A stretch of 64,000 nucleotides of DNA from Labilibacter sediminis. GTDB lineage: Bacteria > Bacteroidota > Bacteroidia > Bacteroidales > Marinilabiliaceae. The notes under the pieces were generated by a model, which saw only the letters and a program-made list of their open reading frames with translations, was not told the origin of the DNA and did no database searches. The translations under genes and the position numbers were made by a program. The stretch spans positions 186,001-250,000 of the forward strand of contig NZ_VCHY01000001.1 of assembly GCF_005877885.1 (NCBI RefSeq), written 5' to 3'. Below are positions 1 through 9,620 of this stretch, piece after piece (the first letter of the stretch is position 1; every line of letters begins with the position of its first letter).

Positions 1-69
1 TGTTATATTCTGCGCATACACAAAAGGTATAGCACAAAACATCAACAGTACGAGAATTGCTTTTTTCAT
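1..69 (-). CDS. Partial secreted protein (signal peptide only)
   Basis: An ATG at 67-69 on the minus strand opens a frame that runs off the window edge. The 23 visible codons form a classical signal peptide: MKK, then a hydrophobic core, then a VYAQ-type cleavage site followed by NIT. The mature protein is outside the window, so no function can be given. It is the next gene downstream, in the same direction, of the alpha/beta-hydrolase at 748-1632, but a gap of nearly 700 bp and a hairpin separate them, so it is probably a separate transcription unit. Confidence 0.6.
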   Translation of the reverse strand, partial: MKKAILVLLMFCAIPFVYAQNIT

Positions 70-747
70 AGATTAACAAATTTTAATTACCACTAAATGT
101 TTTTTTAATATCTGTTAACAAAAATACATCCTAACTATAGGTTATTCTTACCACCAATTATCTATCAATAATCAAATATTATCACCTTTTCAACAATTAT
201 TAACACTAAATAAACTTCAATTAACTCCTTCTGTACAATGAGAAAACACACATACACCTGTATATCAACCTCTTTACTGTATATACATTGAAAATCCACA
301 TTAAAAAGACCACAAAAACCATTTGTAATTGTCAATTTTATTTATGTGAGATTTCCTATATCTATTAGACAGTACTTGAAAGTTGCATTTCTATTAGCCT
401 TATAGTTATACCCAAAGACACCTAACCTAAATTACTTACCGATAGATTTAAAATGAATCTGTTATTTTGTTAAAAAACATCGCTATAGCCGTAGCTATGA
501 CGATGTTTTTATTTTATGAAATCGGCATGGCCGGAGCAAATAATCAAGTCACACAGGAGCATGATTGAAATTTATACTGGTTAACAAGGTTTTGTTAATT
601 TTTATACATATGAAACTACCATGCAAAATTTAATTATTCAATTTTTCACACAAGTGAATCGTAAGATCGACGTAGTCAATGATTAAATTTTCTTGGGAGT
701 TCCATGCAGCAAATGAAAATTATAAAGGCATGAAAACAAAATTATTA
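70..747. other. Long AT-rich intergenic region
   Basis: I see no convincing gene in these 678 bp. It holds a hairpin at about 474-516 (listed separately) and must contain the promoter of the partial gene at 1-69. No tRNA, repeat family or coding remnant was recognised with confidence. Confidence 0.5.
474..516 (-). terminator. Hairpin, possible terminator after the esterase gene
   Basis: The sequence AAAAACATCG pairs with CGATGTTTTT across an inner palindromic loop (ATAGC-CGTA-GCTAT), and runs of T flank it. It lies more than 200 bp downstream of the minus-strand esterase at 748-1632. Its loop resembles the GTAGCTA/CTATG core of the MITE-like repeats at 14.9 and 43.8 kb, so it may instead be a relic of that family. 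Confidence 0.45.
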
Positions 748-1632
748 TTACTCCTCAAATCCCACAGGCAAGCGTTTAATCCAATTGATTGCCACATCTA
801 GCCGCTGACTTGTGCCATCAGCTGTTTTTCCTAAACCATAACCATGTTTGCCTTCCCGATAAAGGTGCAATTCTGCCGGGACTTTGTGTTCAATTAAGCA
901 AGTGGTATAATCAATAGTTTGCTGAACACTACAGACAGGGTCATCAATAGAATGTACCAGAAAAGACGGAGGATGCTCTTTTGATATCAACGAAATTAAA
1001 TCCAATTTTTCAAAATCCTCTTTGTTCATATTTTCGAGTTTCTTTTTTTCTTTTATGCTTCCGCTTCCTTTTTCGGTTCTATTGTATTTACCATAGATGA
1101 GTATTGAAAATGCTGGTTTGGCATTGCTCAATATACAGGTAGTTGCAGCAAGGTTAGCTCCTGCTGAAAATCCGGCTACACCAATCTGATTTTTATGGAA
1201 ACCATAATCTGCTGACTTTGCTCTCATCAAACTAAAAGCCTTTTGCACATCAACTGCTGGCACCAGGTGCGGTTTATCCGAAGCCTCTTTAAGCGGGAGT
1301 CTGTATTTTAAAACACAAGCTGTAATGCCTCGTTCTGATAGTTTTTTAACCACATCAAAACCCTCATGATAAAGAGCAACTAAACGATAACCTCCACCCG
1401 GAAGTATAATCACAGCCTTTCCACTGTTTTTTCCTTTAGCCCTAAAAACCGTTATCTCAGGATTGGTTATATTATGAACACACACTGTGCTCCATACCTC
1501 TTTTTCATACTCTTTCAGAGAATTTTCCTTAAAGTAAGGTTTTTCACCAGCAGCCCACAATTGATACGTGTCTTGGGCTGTAGTAAAACAGTGAACTGAA
1601 ATAGAAAATAAAACCAATAATAAATACTTCAT
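748..1632 (-). CDS. Secreted alpha/beta-hydrolase, acetylxylan-esterase-like
   Basis: This 294-residue protein has a signal peptide ending near TTAQD and an alpha/beta-hydrolase fold of the BD-FAE / acetyl-esterase type. Visible landmarks are the oxyanion motif LPGGGY, the nucleophile elbow GFSAGAN, the acid in HSIDDPVC and the catalytic histidine in GKHGYG, so the Ser-Asp-His triad is complete. The family removes acetyl or feruloyl groups from polysaccharides or oligosaccharides, here probably in the periplasm. It is the last gene of a minus-strand run that starts with the SASA esterase at 3453-4784 and the GH32 at 1702-3417 (69 bp gap), which suggests deacetylation of the same glycan. The exact substrate cannot be read from sequence. 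Confidence 0.85.
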   Translation of the reverse strand: MKYLLLVLFSISVHCFTTAQDTYQLWAAGEKPYFKENSLKEYEKEVWSTVCVHNITNPEITVFRAKGKNSGKAVIILPGGGYRLVALYHEGFDVVKKLSERGITACVLKYRLPLKEASDKPHLVPAVDVQKAFSLMRAKSADYGFHKNQIGVAGFSAGANLAATTCILSNAKPAFSILIYGKYNRTEKGSGSIKEKKKLENMNKEDFEKLDLISLISKEHPPSFLVHSIDDPVCSVQQTIDYTTCLIEHKVPAELHLYREGKHGYGLGKTADGTSQRLDVAINWIKRLPVGFEE

Positions 1633-1701
1633 AACAATTTGTCTTTTAATTCATTTGCCATGAACGTCAACATTAACACAAAAGGAGTATTGAAATTACA
1701 A

Positions 1702-3417
1702 TTACTGCTCTTTTTGCCAAATAGATTTAAGTTGATATATCACCAATGACTTAACTATTTCTTCTGTAGCGGAATTTACTTTTGTTTCTGTGTCCTTCAG
1801 CGTTTCTTCCTTTCTTGTATTCACTCTAAAAAAAGCTCCTTGATCAGCAAAGACTTCGTTGAAATTTCTGTCGGTAAAGATTCTAGCACTCCTCCCTTTA
1901 AAATCAGCCTGAATTCCGTTAATCATTAGTTCTTTTGTTCCGCTATTCTCAAACTCAATCAACACTTCTGTCTCTTTGTTCCCGCATACTTGCAGTAGTT
2001 TGTTTGCTTCGGTTATCGAAAGGTTTTTTCCTTCAGCAAGTATAACACTCCTTAACTGCTTGGTTTCTTCAACTGGCCAACGAAAAACTTTCAAACCATC
2101 GTTAGTTTGGTGTAGCGTAAGCTCCTGTGGCAGGGACATAGATTGACTTGTGATCATGTCAGGATATTCCTTCACCCATCTTGGGTAATTAATCCAGCCT
2201 ATCTGAATGCGTCTTCCATCGGGCGTATCACTAAATATTTGTGCTGCACGAAATATTTGATGTACATACGGTTCCGGCCCATATTTTTTATGAAACGTTT
2301 TTCCGTCAAACTCACCAATGAACATTTGGTTATGAACACCATATACAATCCAATGTTTTTCATCTGGCTTGCCCACTACGGAAAGTTCAAAGAGTTCGGG
2401 ACATTCATAAACTGCCAAACGTTGCGCATCTGTAAAGGAACCTGTTCTTGTCCAGGTATGTAAATCTTTCGATTCGTAAAATGCCATATTCACCAAAGGC
2501 ATATTGGAATTCTTATGTTGCGGATGCTTTTCATGACCTTCAGCAGGCGGTGTATTCAGCGTAATTTCATTTTCTGAATAATCAAGCACCGTCATCACCC
2601 ATTTCTTTTCCGGTTCATACCAAATGATTTTCGGATCGCGCCCTCTATGCTTTACCACTGGCTTTCCTTTTAATTCGGTGAAAGTCATTCCTCCGTCTTT
2701 GCTGTACCCCAAACACTCTCCCCTTCCTGTACTGGTGTATGCAACAAAGAGTGCATTTTCACCTAATCCGGAAGTATTATTATGGTCTACAAAACCTCCT
2801 CCTGAGAATTTCATGTCTTTTACATGGTTTTGGTGTAGCGCTATTGGATGTTCCTCCCAATGAATCATGTCCTTACTGGTCCAATGCCCCCAATGCATGT
2901 TTCCCCAATTGGTTCCAACAGGATTGTACTGGTAGTATAGATGGTACACCCCATTATGATACACCATGCCGTTGGGATCGTTTAACCATCCATGCCGGGA
3001 TGATGCATGAAATTGATCACGATATGAATGATCGTAATCATTTTCGCGATAAACTTCTTCCTCTGTTCCTGAACGAATTATCTCAAATGCCTTAGCATAT
3101 TTTTCATTCTCCGCCTCATCAATATTTACTGCTTTAACAACAATCTCAGAACCAGAAGGCAACTGATACTGGGTAAGTGGGTACGCAGCAAACCAATACG
3201 GTTCATCTCCTGTTGGTAAGGTAATGTTCAGGTTTTGAATACCCTTATCACCAGCATGTATTTGTATTAGAATTTGTTTCCCGGTATTGGATAGGGGAAA
3301 AATTATATGACTACCGGCAATCATGCTTTTTTCTTGTGCATTTGCTGCTTGATTATTTACCGTCAAAAACAACATGCAAGCAAGAAAAGTAACAATTGAA
3401 TAATTAGTATTTTTCAT
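1702..3417 (-). CDS. GH32 fructan hydrolase (exo-levanase/inulinase type)
   Basis: A 571-residue secreted GH32 enzyme with a signal peptide of about 27 residues. Residues about 35-120 form a beta-rich N-terminal domain (DUF4980-like), followed by the five-bladed propeller. All three catalytic landmarks are present: WLNDPNG (nucleophile Asp147), RDP (Asp261, transition-state stabiliser) and ECP (acid/base Glu338). The C-terminal beta-sandwich is present but short. The family cleaves terminal beta-fructosides from levan, inulin or sucrose. There is no T9SS tail, so the enzyme is probably periplasmic. A remnant of a fructokinase lies further upstream at 4856-5050, and a complete fructan unit at 17.8-24.9 kb, so this is one of three GH32 genes in the window. 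Levan versus inulin specificity cannot be decided by eye. Confidence 0.93.
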   Translation of the reverse strand: MKNTNYSIVTFLACMLFLTVNNQAANAQEKSMIAGSHIIFPLSNTGKQILIQIHAGDKGIQNLNITLPTGDEPYWFAAYPLTQYQLPSGSEIVVKAVNIDEAENEKYAKAFEIIRSGTEEEVYRENDYDHSYRDQFHASSRHGWLNDPNGMVYHNGVYHLYYQYNPVGTNWGNMHWGHWTSKDMIHWEEHPIALHQNHVKDMKFSGGGFVDHNNTSGLGENALFVAYTSTGRGECLGYSKDGGMTFTELKGKPVVKHRGRDPKIIWYEPEKKWVMTVLDYSENEITLNTPPAEGHEKHPQHKNSNMPLVNMAFYESKDLHTWTRTGSFTDAQRLAVYECPELFELSVVGKPDEKHWIVYGVHNQMFIGEFDGKTFHKKYGPEPYVHQIFRAAQIFSDTPDGRRIQIGWINYPRWVKEYPDMITSQSMSLPQELTLHQTNDGLKVFRWPVEETKQLRSVILAEGKNLSITEANKLLQVCGNKETEVLIEFENSGTKELMINGIQADFKGRSARIFTDRNFNEVFADQGAFFRVNTRKEETLKDTETKVNSATEEIVKSLVIYQLKSIWQKEQ

Positions 3418-3452
3418 GCGTTGGGATTATTAATTCGTTCTCAATCACCTAC

Positions 3453-4784
3453 TTACTGCTTTACAAATTTACATTCTATGCGTTGTGTTTTGTTTTGCAA
3501 AGAGATGATATACATTCCTGCATTATAACTAGCCACATCAATTGTGTAAGTACCACTGTATGATATTGGAATAACTTTTTTCTCAATTAAATTACCTGAT
3601 ATTGAATGTATTGTAACGGTGCCTTTTTTTAACTCTTCTGGCATCTGAATACTTAGCGAAGAGTCTGTAACAGTTGGAAATACCTTAAAACCTGACTTTT
3701 GATGAATGATTCCCGAATTTGATGATGTTTCATTATCCTCTTCAGGGGCTAACACAGCTGCGGCAAAGCGCTCTCCCAAAATCACCTGACCTTCTGTATT
3801 GTAATGTACATTGGCCATACTCCAATCATCATTGGATAAGAAGGGAAGTCCTGTGTTTGCAGTTACCGTATATACATTTCCTTTACTTTCTGCTACAGCA
3901 TATTGTGCAGTTCTGACTTTATCTCCATTTACACCAGGTGTGGCTATTGTTCCAATAAAATATTTTAACTCATCCCAAGTAGTTGCAGGCTCCATTTTGT
4001 CGGGATTTATAGAAGCCATATCCGACAAATCACTTAATAATATGTCTATAAATTCCGTTAAGTTTGTTTCGTACTTATCCGCAATTAGATTTTTTGCATC
4101 ATTTTCTCCCTGCATCCAAATAACCCCTCTAAATCTTAACTTAACATTTTCAGGTAAAGAATTTACAGCATTACTTACTGTAGTTAGTAATTTATCGTAT
4201 TGGTTCAATCTGCCTCCGTCGTTTGGGTCAAAATCATGCCATGACCCATCATTACGTTGCTTATTGCTTGATGCAATAGGTGTACTGCCCACCGCAAATT
4301 TTACAATGGCGATTTTTTCTCCATTTTTTGTCATTTCTTTACCGAAAGATAATTCAGAACCAAAACGACGCCCTGATTCTTTTCCTATTCCTGTGCCCCA
4401 GTCAAAGCTAATACCTTTATAAGGAAGCATATTGTGCCAAATTCCTACAGGAGCTACACTCATTCCTGCTGATGTTCCACCGGCACCAAAACCTTTAAAA
4501 AATAGCACATTATCATTAACTTGATTTAAGTCGGAACGTCCAATATCTGCAAGCGTAGTAGCAGGAGCCAGACCCGGAACCGGGTTTTCTGTAATGCCAT
4601 ACCCTTCGCTATTGGATTGCCCTGCAAATAACCAGGTATCCAAATATTGAACTTCTACTGTATTCGTTACTGTACTCTCTTTACCTGTAATAGAAACACT
4701 TGCTACCTGAGCATTCACATTTCCAATCAGCAGAAATAATGCTATTAAAACAACACAGGCACTATATAAACCTTTATCATTCAT
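3453..4784 (-). CDS. SASA/CE6-type carbohydrate esterase with T9SS tail
   Basis: A 443-residue protein with a signal peptide (cleavage near VNAQ) and a SASA (DUF303) SGNH-type esterase domain. The nucleophile block is FAGQSNSEGYG, a second block is WMQGENDA, and the C-terminal catalytic His lies in NVHYN. Residues about 365-443 form a T9SS type A sorting domain (VFPTVTDSS ... GMYIISLQNKTQ) ending in FVKQ, so the protein should be exported to the cell surface or outside. Relatives are acetylxylan esterases and sialate O-acetylesterases. The tail is strikingly similar to that of the GH32 at 18795-21386. It is transcribed together with the GH32 just downstream (35 bp gap). Confidence 0.87.
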   Translation of the reverse strand: MNDKGLYSACVVLIALFLLIGNVNAQVASVSITGKESTVTNTVEVQYLDTWLFAGQSNSEGYGITENPVPGLAPATTLADIGRSDLNQVNDNVLFFKGFGAGGTSAGMSVAPVGIWHNMLPYKGISFDWGTGIGKESGRRFGSELSFGKEMTKNGEKIAIVKFAVGSTPIASSNKQRNDGSWHDFDPNDGGRLNQYDKLLTTVSNAVNSLPENVKLRFRGVIWMQGENDAKNLIADKYETNLTEFIDILLSDLSDMASINPDKMEPATTWDELKYFIGTIATPGVNGDKVRTAQYAVAESKGNVYTVTANTGLPFLSNDDWSMANVHYNTEGQVILGERFAAAVLAPEEDNETSSNSGIIHQKSGFKVFPTVTDSSLSIQMPEELKKGTVTIHSISGNLIEKKVIPISYSGTYTIDVASYNAGMYIISLQNKTQRIECKFVKQ

Positions 4785-4855
4785 TTTTTAAAAAAACATC
4801 CATTAAATTTTTCAGTTGCTATTGAACATGACTTCTTTTAGTTAAAAGTCTATGT

Positions 4856-5050
4856 CAGTTTTTCCGGCAATACATGCCCAGCTCCTTTTGCATACACATA
4901 TATGAAGCTACTGCTTTTACGTATTTGTTTTACTTATATTTTGTTTTTGAAGGAATCACATAATAGCTGCAGCAAAAAATGAATTACCGGCTCCCACAAT
5001 GCGTACGATAGCCTCTGTTCAAGTGTCCATCATATACCTATGCTTTTTCA
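4856..5050 (-). pseudogene. Remnant of a PfkB-family fructokinase (C-terminal part)
   Basis: Translation of the minus strand gives the PfkB signature in decayed form, RIVGAGNSFFAAAIM, where the family has D-T-V/I-G-A-G-D-S-F. A stop codon and then a frame change follow, and a second segment, KYVKAVASYMCMQKELG, matches the usual C-terminal end of fructokinases (AVASYVCTQKGA). The catalytic Asp of GAGD is replaced by Asn and there is no N-terminal part. This is therefore a dead fragment, probably left from a fructan or sucrose cluster once linked to the GH32 next door. The rest of 4785-5285 shows no gene. Confidence 0.6.
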
Positions 5051-5285
5051 CTTGTATTATTGCACCAATCATTATAGCTGCAACGGTTATTAGTATTATT
5101 AAAATTCTCTACTCGATAAAATTATACTATTAACTTCTGACAAACTATTCATATTTAATCTTATTTTAGTCATAATTTAACAGGTGGAAGCAGACCGTAA
5201 AGAGTACTATAAACGAAACACTGTAGAAAAGATGATATCCCTTAACGTTTGTTGAATTGTTTACAAACCAAATTATCTAGTTGTT

Positions 5286-6464
5286 TTATACCTCTCCAAT
5301 TTCGACCCTCGTCCCCACTACAGAAGTATTCTCATCTACCATCTCTTTGGTAATCATATCTGAAACACAACAGGAAATATTTGGATTTTGCAATGCCCAC
5401 AAATAGGCTTTTCCATATTTTGAGAGGTTTCCTTCAATGGCAGTATGGAGCTTATCAATGCGCCATTGGGGTGTATCTTCATTATGTATAATTTTTGCCA
5501 CCTTCATGGCCACAATGCCCATACCTACCTCTTTTGCTTTAAGAATCATTCGGTCGAGCGAAGCATGATTTCCAATATTATAAGCGATCATTGTGGCATC
5601 GTAATAACCTAATTCAATGGCTTTTTCCAGGTTACCAGCTACATCGTTATGCATAGATAAAGCTGAAAAGCGGATGACTCCTTTACGTTTTAAGTCATCA
5701 AGCACTTCCCTTATATTTTCATCCTCCAACATTTCGGGCATGGCCACGCCATGAGGACAATGCAACACATCGAAATAATCTGTTTGAGCGGCCTGTAGGG
5801 AGTTCTCAACCAACTGATACATTCGCTTTTTAATTCCCGGTTTCCACTTCTGCATTTGGCAATATTCTTTGACAACCAAATAACGCAAATAAGTGTCGTA
5901 TAACTTATTGGTTTGCCCTTTCCAATAATCAAAATGGTAACCCGGTTTTAATACACCCCTATCTTCTACCATTTTGTTAGCTCTAACTCTAAGTTGTTCC
6001 TGTTTAACTGTTGGAAGGCCTTTGTAAATATCCATTGCCTGTTTTAACATATACTCATCGTAAAAACTGATTTTATTGGACAAAAAGATATTTTGTCGAT
6101 TACCGGACTGTTTTAAATACTGACCCACTAACTTTTCAGCCGCTCCTTTTTTATAGGCAGGGGCTGTATCAATGTAATTCACTCCCTTTTCAAAGGCTAT
6201 ATCAAATACCCTCAAAAAACTTTCATCCGACCACAAGGCAGTTCCTTGAACCATTTCAGAAACCATCATGCCGGTATTGCCAAACATACGGTATGCCATA
6301 CCTGCTTGCTTATTACGCCATTCTGCGGGTTTTAATTCTTTCTTTTGGTAAGAATCAGATAAACCCTCTTCAGCCTTAAGCATAGCAGGAACAATGGCTG
6401 TACCTGCACTTGCTGTCAATGCTTTTTTTAGAAATAATCTTCTGCTATCTTTTTGTTTGGACAT
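5286..6464 (-). CDS. Exported aldo/keto reductase with Tat-like signal
   Basis: A 392-residue aldo/keto reductase. The N-terminus carries a twin-arginine-like leader (SRRLFLKKALTASAG), so the folded enzyme is probably exported with its cofactor. The AKR tetrad can be assigned: Asp in YIDTA, Tyr in APAYKKG, Lys in LSNKIS and His in LHCPHG. An insertion of about 60 residues follows the Lys strand. Such Tat-tagged AKRs are common beside glycosidases in Bacteroidota and Planctomycetes and may oxidise or reduce sugars, but the substrate is unknown. It is upstream of the esterase run but separated from it by about 500 bp, and 52 bp downstream of the GH36 gene. Confidence 0.85.
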   Translation of the reverse strand: MSKQKDSRRLFLKKALTASAGTAIVPAMLKAEEGLSDSYQKKELKPAEWRNKQAGMAYRMFGNTGMMVSEMVQGTALWSDESFLRVFDIAFEKGVNYIDTAPAYKKGAAEKLVGQYLKQSGNRQNIFLSNKISFYDEYMLKQAMDIYKGLPTVKQEQLRVRANKMVEDRGVLKPGYHFDYWKGQTNKLYDTYLRYLVVKEYCQMQKWKPGIKKRMYQLVENSLQAAQTDYFDVLHCPHGVAMPEMLEDENIREVLDDLKRKGVIRFSALSMHNDVAGNLEKAIELGYYDATMIAYNIGNHASLDRMILKAKEVGMGIVAMKVAKIIHNEDTPQWRIDKLHTAIEGNLSKYGKAYLWALQNPNISCCVSDMITKEMVDENTSVVGTRVEIGEV

Positions 6465-6516
6465 AAACTATGTGTTTTATATGCTAACGGCAGTGTATTC
6501 CATAATACATTTGGTA

Positions 6517-8706
6517 TTAGTTCTCGATCTTTTCTAAATATAAAACTAAACTAGTGTACGGTTTTTTTAAATCTACTTTTATACCTGTATTCATTAAAAT
6601 TGAACCGGAAATTTCCATTCCTTCACAATCAACAGTGGATTTTTTAGATATTTTATTGATTTCAACAACTCTATAAATGCCATTTTCATCCAGCCCCTTT
6701 AACTTTAACAAATTGCGTTCGTTTCTACGATGAAACTCATGACTGTACACCATTGCTATGGCTTCATTTTTATTTTGAGTTACATATTTTATAGATGCAA
6801 ATCCATCATTGTCGTATGGAGATTGCAGGCGGTACAAATCGCCAAATTGAATGATGTGACGGTATTTCTTATATGAATCTATAACTGATTTTGTAAAAAG
6901 GATGTCCTCTTTCTTTAAATTGCTCGGTTGTAATTCTAATCCTAATCGACCGCCCATTGCCACGTCGCATCTGAACTTTAACGGGATTTGGCGACGGGTT
7001 TGATGTCCTGGTGATTTAACAATATGTGCGCCTGTTGCAATAGGCGGATAAATATGATTTGTTCCCCATTGGATAAATAGGCGGTCATAAGCGTCAGTGT
7101 TATCGCTTGCCCAAAATTCGTGCATATACTTTAGTGCTCCAAAGTCAACTCTTCCTCCTCCCGAAGCACAAGCCTGAAAAATAACCTGGGGATGTTTTGT
7201 CGTTAGTCGTTCGATAACCGATCCTAATCCCTTTGTATAATCGATCCAGAGATGAGATTGCTGGTTAGTTTCAAGGTAAGTAGATCCAAAATTTTGCAGA
7301 TGTCTATTAGCATCCCATTTGATATATGCTATCCGCGGATTTTCAACCAACAGCTTATGAACAACATTAAATACAAAATCCTGTACCTTGGGATTTGACA
7401 AATCTAATAGAAGTTGATTTCGCTCAAGTAGCATCTCTCTTCCGTTCATACGTTGAATTATCCAATCAGGATGATTCTCGGCCAATTCACTTTTAGGATT
7501 TACCATTTCAGGTTCTACCCAAATACCGAATTTCAAGCCCTTGCTTTCAGCATGATCAATCAAACTGCCAATGCCATTGGGTAATTTTTTTTTATTTACC
7601 TGCCAATCGCCTAATCCAGCCTTATCACTGTTACGGGGATATTTATTACCGAACCAACCATCATCAAGAACAAACATTTCAACTCCCATTTCTGATGCCC
7701 CATCCATCATGTTTTTTATTTTAGTTTCATCGAAATCAAAATATGCTCCTTCCCAACTATTTAAAACGACAGGACGCCTTTGATCGCCGTCTCTTAGGTT
7801 GTATTTACGAGACCAGCGATGCAAATTTATTGAAGCAGCATTTTTTCCGGAGTTGCTGTAGGTCAATATCATTCTTGGAGTAAGAAAAGTATCAGAACTA
7901 GAAATCAAGTAATCGGAAGCAAAAGGGTTTATTCCTGCTATCATTTGACACCGCTCCTGATCATCGACCTGAAAACCAAACTTAAAATTGCCCGACCACG
8001 CCAAGGCTCCCATATAAACCTCACCATTATTTTCCTGAGCCTTTTGATTTAAGGATAATATAAATGATGGATTTTCATATTCTGTAGAACGCACACCTCT
8101 CTTGGTCTCAATACACTTGGTGCCATTCGTAAGCTGCTCTTCGACCATCATCATTTCTTTTGCCCATCCTCCATAGAAATGGGTTAGATAATAGCTTTCG
8201 GCTTTAAAGCCAATTGCTGAAGATGCAAATTGCTCCAAACGAATGTTTCCTTTATCCTTATGATGTATTTTAACCCATTGCTCAATAACATTTTCCTTTT
8301 GGTAGGCTTTAAAATTCAACTCCACATAAAACGGTTTTCTTTCATCTTGTAATTGAATTGTGGTTGTTTGAATGTTGTCACTTGTGGTTTGAGTATGTTT
8401 TTTATATACTAAATCGGTTGCTATCGATCCATCGGCATGAGTTGCGATAAGAGCTACCTCGTCTGATTGTCCGTTGCCAAATGAGGGATATGCCTCATTG
8501 TATATTAATCCTGTATATTCAATCCCTTTAAGAGATGATAAAACAGGGCCAAAATGCAACTGATAGAGTTTACTATTACTCACATTGTATACTAATGACA
8601 TGTTATTGGTATTAATGTGAATAGTCTGAGCATTTGTACTCAAAGCACTAATCAAGATAATACAAATAATAATTGTTCTTTGAATTTTAAACATGTCTAT
8701 TTTCAT
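6517..8706 (-). CDS. GH36 alpha-galactosidase
   Basis: A 729-residue secreted GH36 enzyme with a signal peptide cut near STNAQ. The N-terminal beta-sandwich runs to about residue 320, followed by a TIM barrel and a C-terminal beta domain. The nucleophile is in YIKWDANR (Asp465) and the acid/base region is SDNTDAYDR (Asp535/Asp538). Other family landmarks are VLDDGWFG, GIWVEPEMVNP and CASGGGR. The length matches the family. It would release alpha-galactose from raffinose-type oligosaccharides or galactans. With the neighbouring GH32 enzymes this would allow complete use of raffinose-family sugars, an inference from context. Confidence 0.93.
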   Translation of the reverse strand: MKIDMFKIQRTIIICIILISALSTNAQTIHINTNNMSLVYNVSNSKLYQLHFGPVLSSLKGIEYTGLIYNEAYPSFGNGQSDEVALIATHADGSIATDLVYKKHTQTTSDNIQTTTIQLQDERKPFYVELNFKAYQKENVIEQWVKIHHKDKGNIRLEQFASSAIGFKAESYYLTHFYGGWAKEMMMVEEQLTNGTKCIETKRGVRSTEYENPSFILSLNQKAQENNGEVYMGALAWSGNFKFGFQVDDQERCQMIAGINPFASDYLISSSDTFLTPRMILTYSNSGKNAASINLHRWSRKYNLRDGDQRRPVVLNSWEGAYFDFDETKIKNMMDGASEMGVEMFVLDDGWFGNKYPRNSDKAGLGDWQVNKKKLPNGIGSLIDHAESKGLKFGIWVEPEMVNPKSELAENHPDWIIQRMNGREMLLERNQLLLDLSNPKVQDFVFNVVHKLLVENPRIAYIKWDANRHLQNFGSTYLETNQQSHLWIDYTKGLGSVIERLTTKHPQVIFQACASGGGRVDFGALKYMHEFWASDNTDAYDRLFIQWGTNHIYPPIATGAHIVKSPGHQTRRQIPLKFRCDVAMGGRLGLELQPSNLKKEDILFTKSVIDSYKKYRHIIQFGDLYRLQSPYDNDGFASIKYVTQNKNEAIAMVYSHEFHRRNERNLLKLKGLDENGIYRVVEINKISKKSTVDCEGMEISGSILMNTGIKVDLKKPYTSLVLYLEKIEN

Positions 8707-8804
8707 TTTTAATCTGTTATTAATGCACTCTACTAAACAAAGTAATATTACATGTAATTAGTTTCTGTAAACGATAGTTGCTACCTATCTAATTCATCGA
8801 TAGC

Positions 8805-9563
8805 CTACAATTCCTTAACTAGTTTTTCTTCTATTTCAACCCACCTTTCATAACCTTTATCATTCAAATGAACGCCATCGGTGGTCAGGCATTTTTGCAA
8901 ATCACCATTTGAATCAACAAATTGGCTGTACAAATCAACCACCTGATAATATCCTTTAACTTCATTTTTTTTAATCACTTTATTTACAGATATAATATCT
9001 GCTTTCAAATACCCTCTGCGAGTAGGTAAAACTGTCCGCACAAAGATTTTCGTATCCGGAGATTTATGATGAATTATTTTTGCAATTTTTAATATATTTT
9101 TTCCAACATAATCCGTTGAAGGAACAATTTTATCATATTGAAATTTCCTTTTAGCTTCTTCGTGATGGATGTTAGATAAATCATTTACACCTATAAGTAT
9201 AAATACTGCTTTGGGTTTAAAATAAACTATTTCATTAAGGCGCTTTAATACACCATCTGATACATCACCTGCAATTCCGCGGTTTCGAATATGATCTATT
9301 TTAAATCTATTAGTCCAACTTCCACCTTGTTCTGTAATACTATTTCCAATAAATACAATATCCCCAAACTCCAAAGGTTCGTTCTTAAAATCCTTTATTC
9401 GTTTTTTGTAATGACCTTTCGTCCAATCATTATGGTAACGAGAAGTAATTTCTTTTGTTGGATAAAGTTTATCCTTTTCTTTGTATGCAAGTTGTTTTGA
9501 TTGCCCAAAAGCATTCATACCAAATGCAATTACAATCAGAAAAAACAGTTGTTTTCTTATCAT
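8805..9563 (-). CDS. Secreted SGNH/GDSL hydrolase
   Basis: A 252-residue protein with a signal peptide (MIRKQLFFLIVIAFGMNAFGQ). The SGNH blocks are visible: FIGNSITEQG (nucleophile Ser75), a glycine in RNRGIAGD, IGVNDLS (Asn) and the C-terminal TTDGVHLNDKGY (Asp and His). These enzymes are usually acetylesterases acting on oligosaccharides or lipids. It lies between the GH36 gene (98 bp) and the GH43 gene (57 bp) in the same direction, which supports a carbohydrate-deacetylating role. Confidence 0.88.
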   Translation of the reverse strand: MIRKQLFFLIVIAFGMNAFGQSKQLAYKEKDKLYPTKEITSRYHNDWTKGHYKKRIKDFKNEPLEFGDIVFIGNSITEQGGSWTNRFKIDHIRNRGIAGDVSDGVLKRLNEIVYFKPKAVFILIGVNDLSNIHHEEAKRKFQYDKIVPSTDYVGKNILKIAKIIHHKSPDTKIFVRTVLPTRRGYLKADIISVNKVIKKNEVKGYYQVVDLYSQFVDSNGDLQKCLTTDGVHLNDKGYERWVEIEEKLVKEL

Positions 9564-9620
9564 CTTTAATCAATTTAAATCAGCGCATTTTAAGTACTAT
9601 TATTGAGTAAAAAACATACC

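Noticed and set aside
3811-4422. A 203-codon plus-strand open frame
   Set aside because: Antisense to the SASA esterase, whose motifs are complete; composition typical of a shadow frame.
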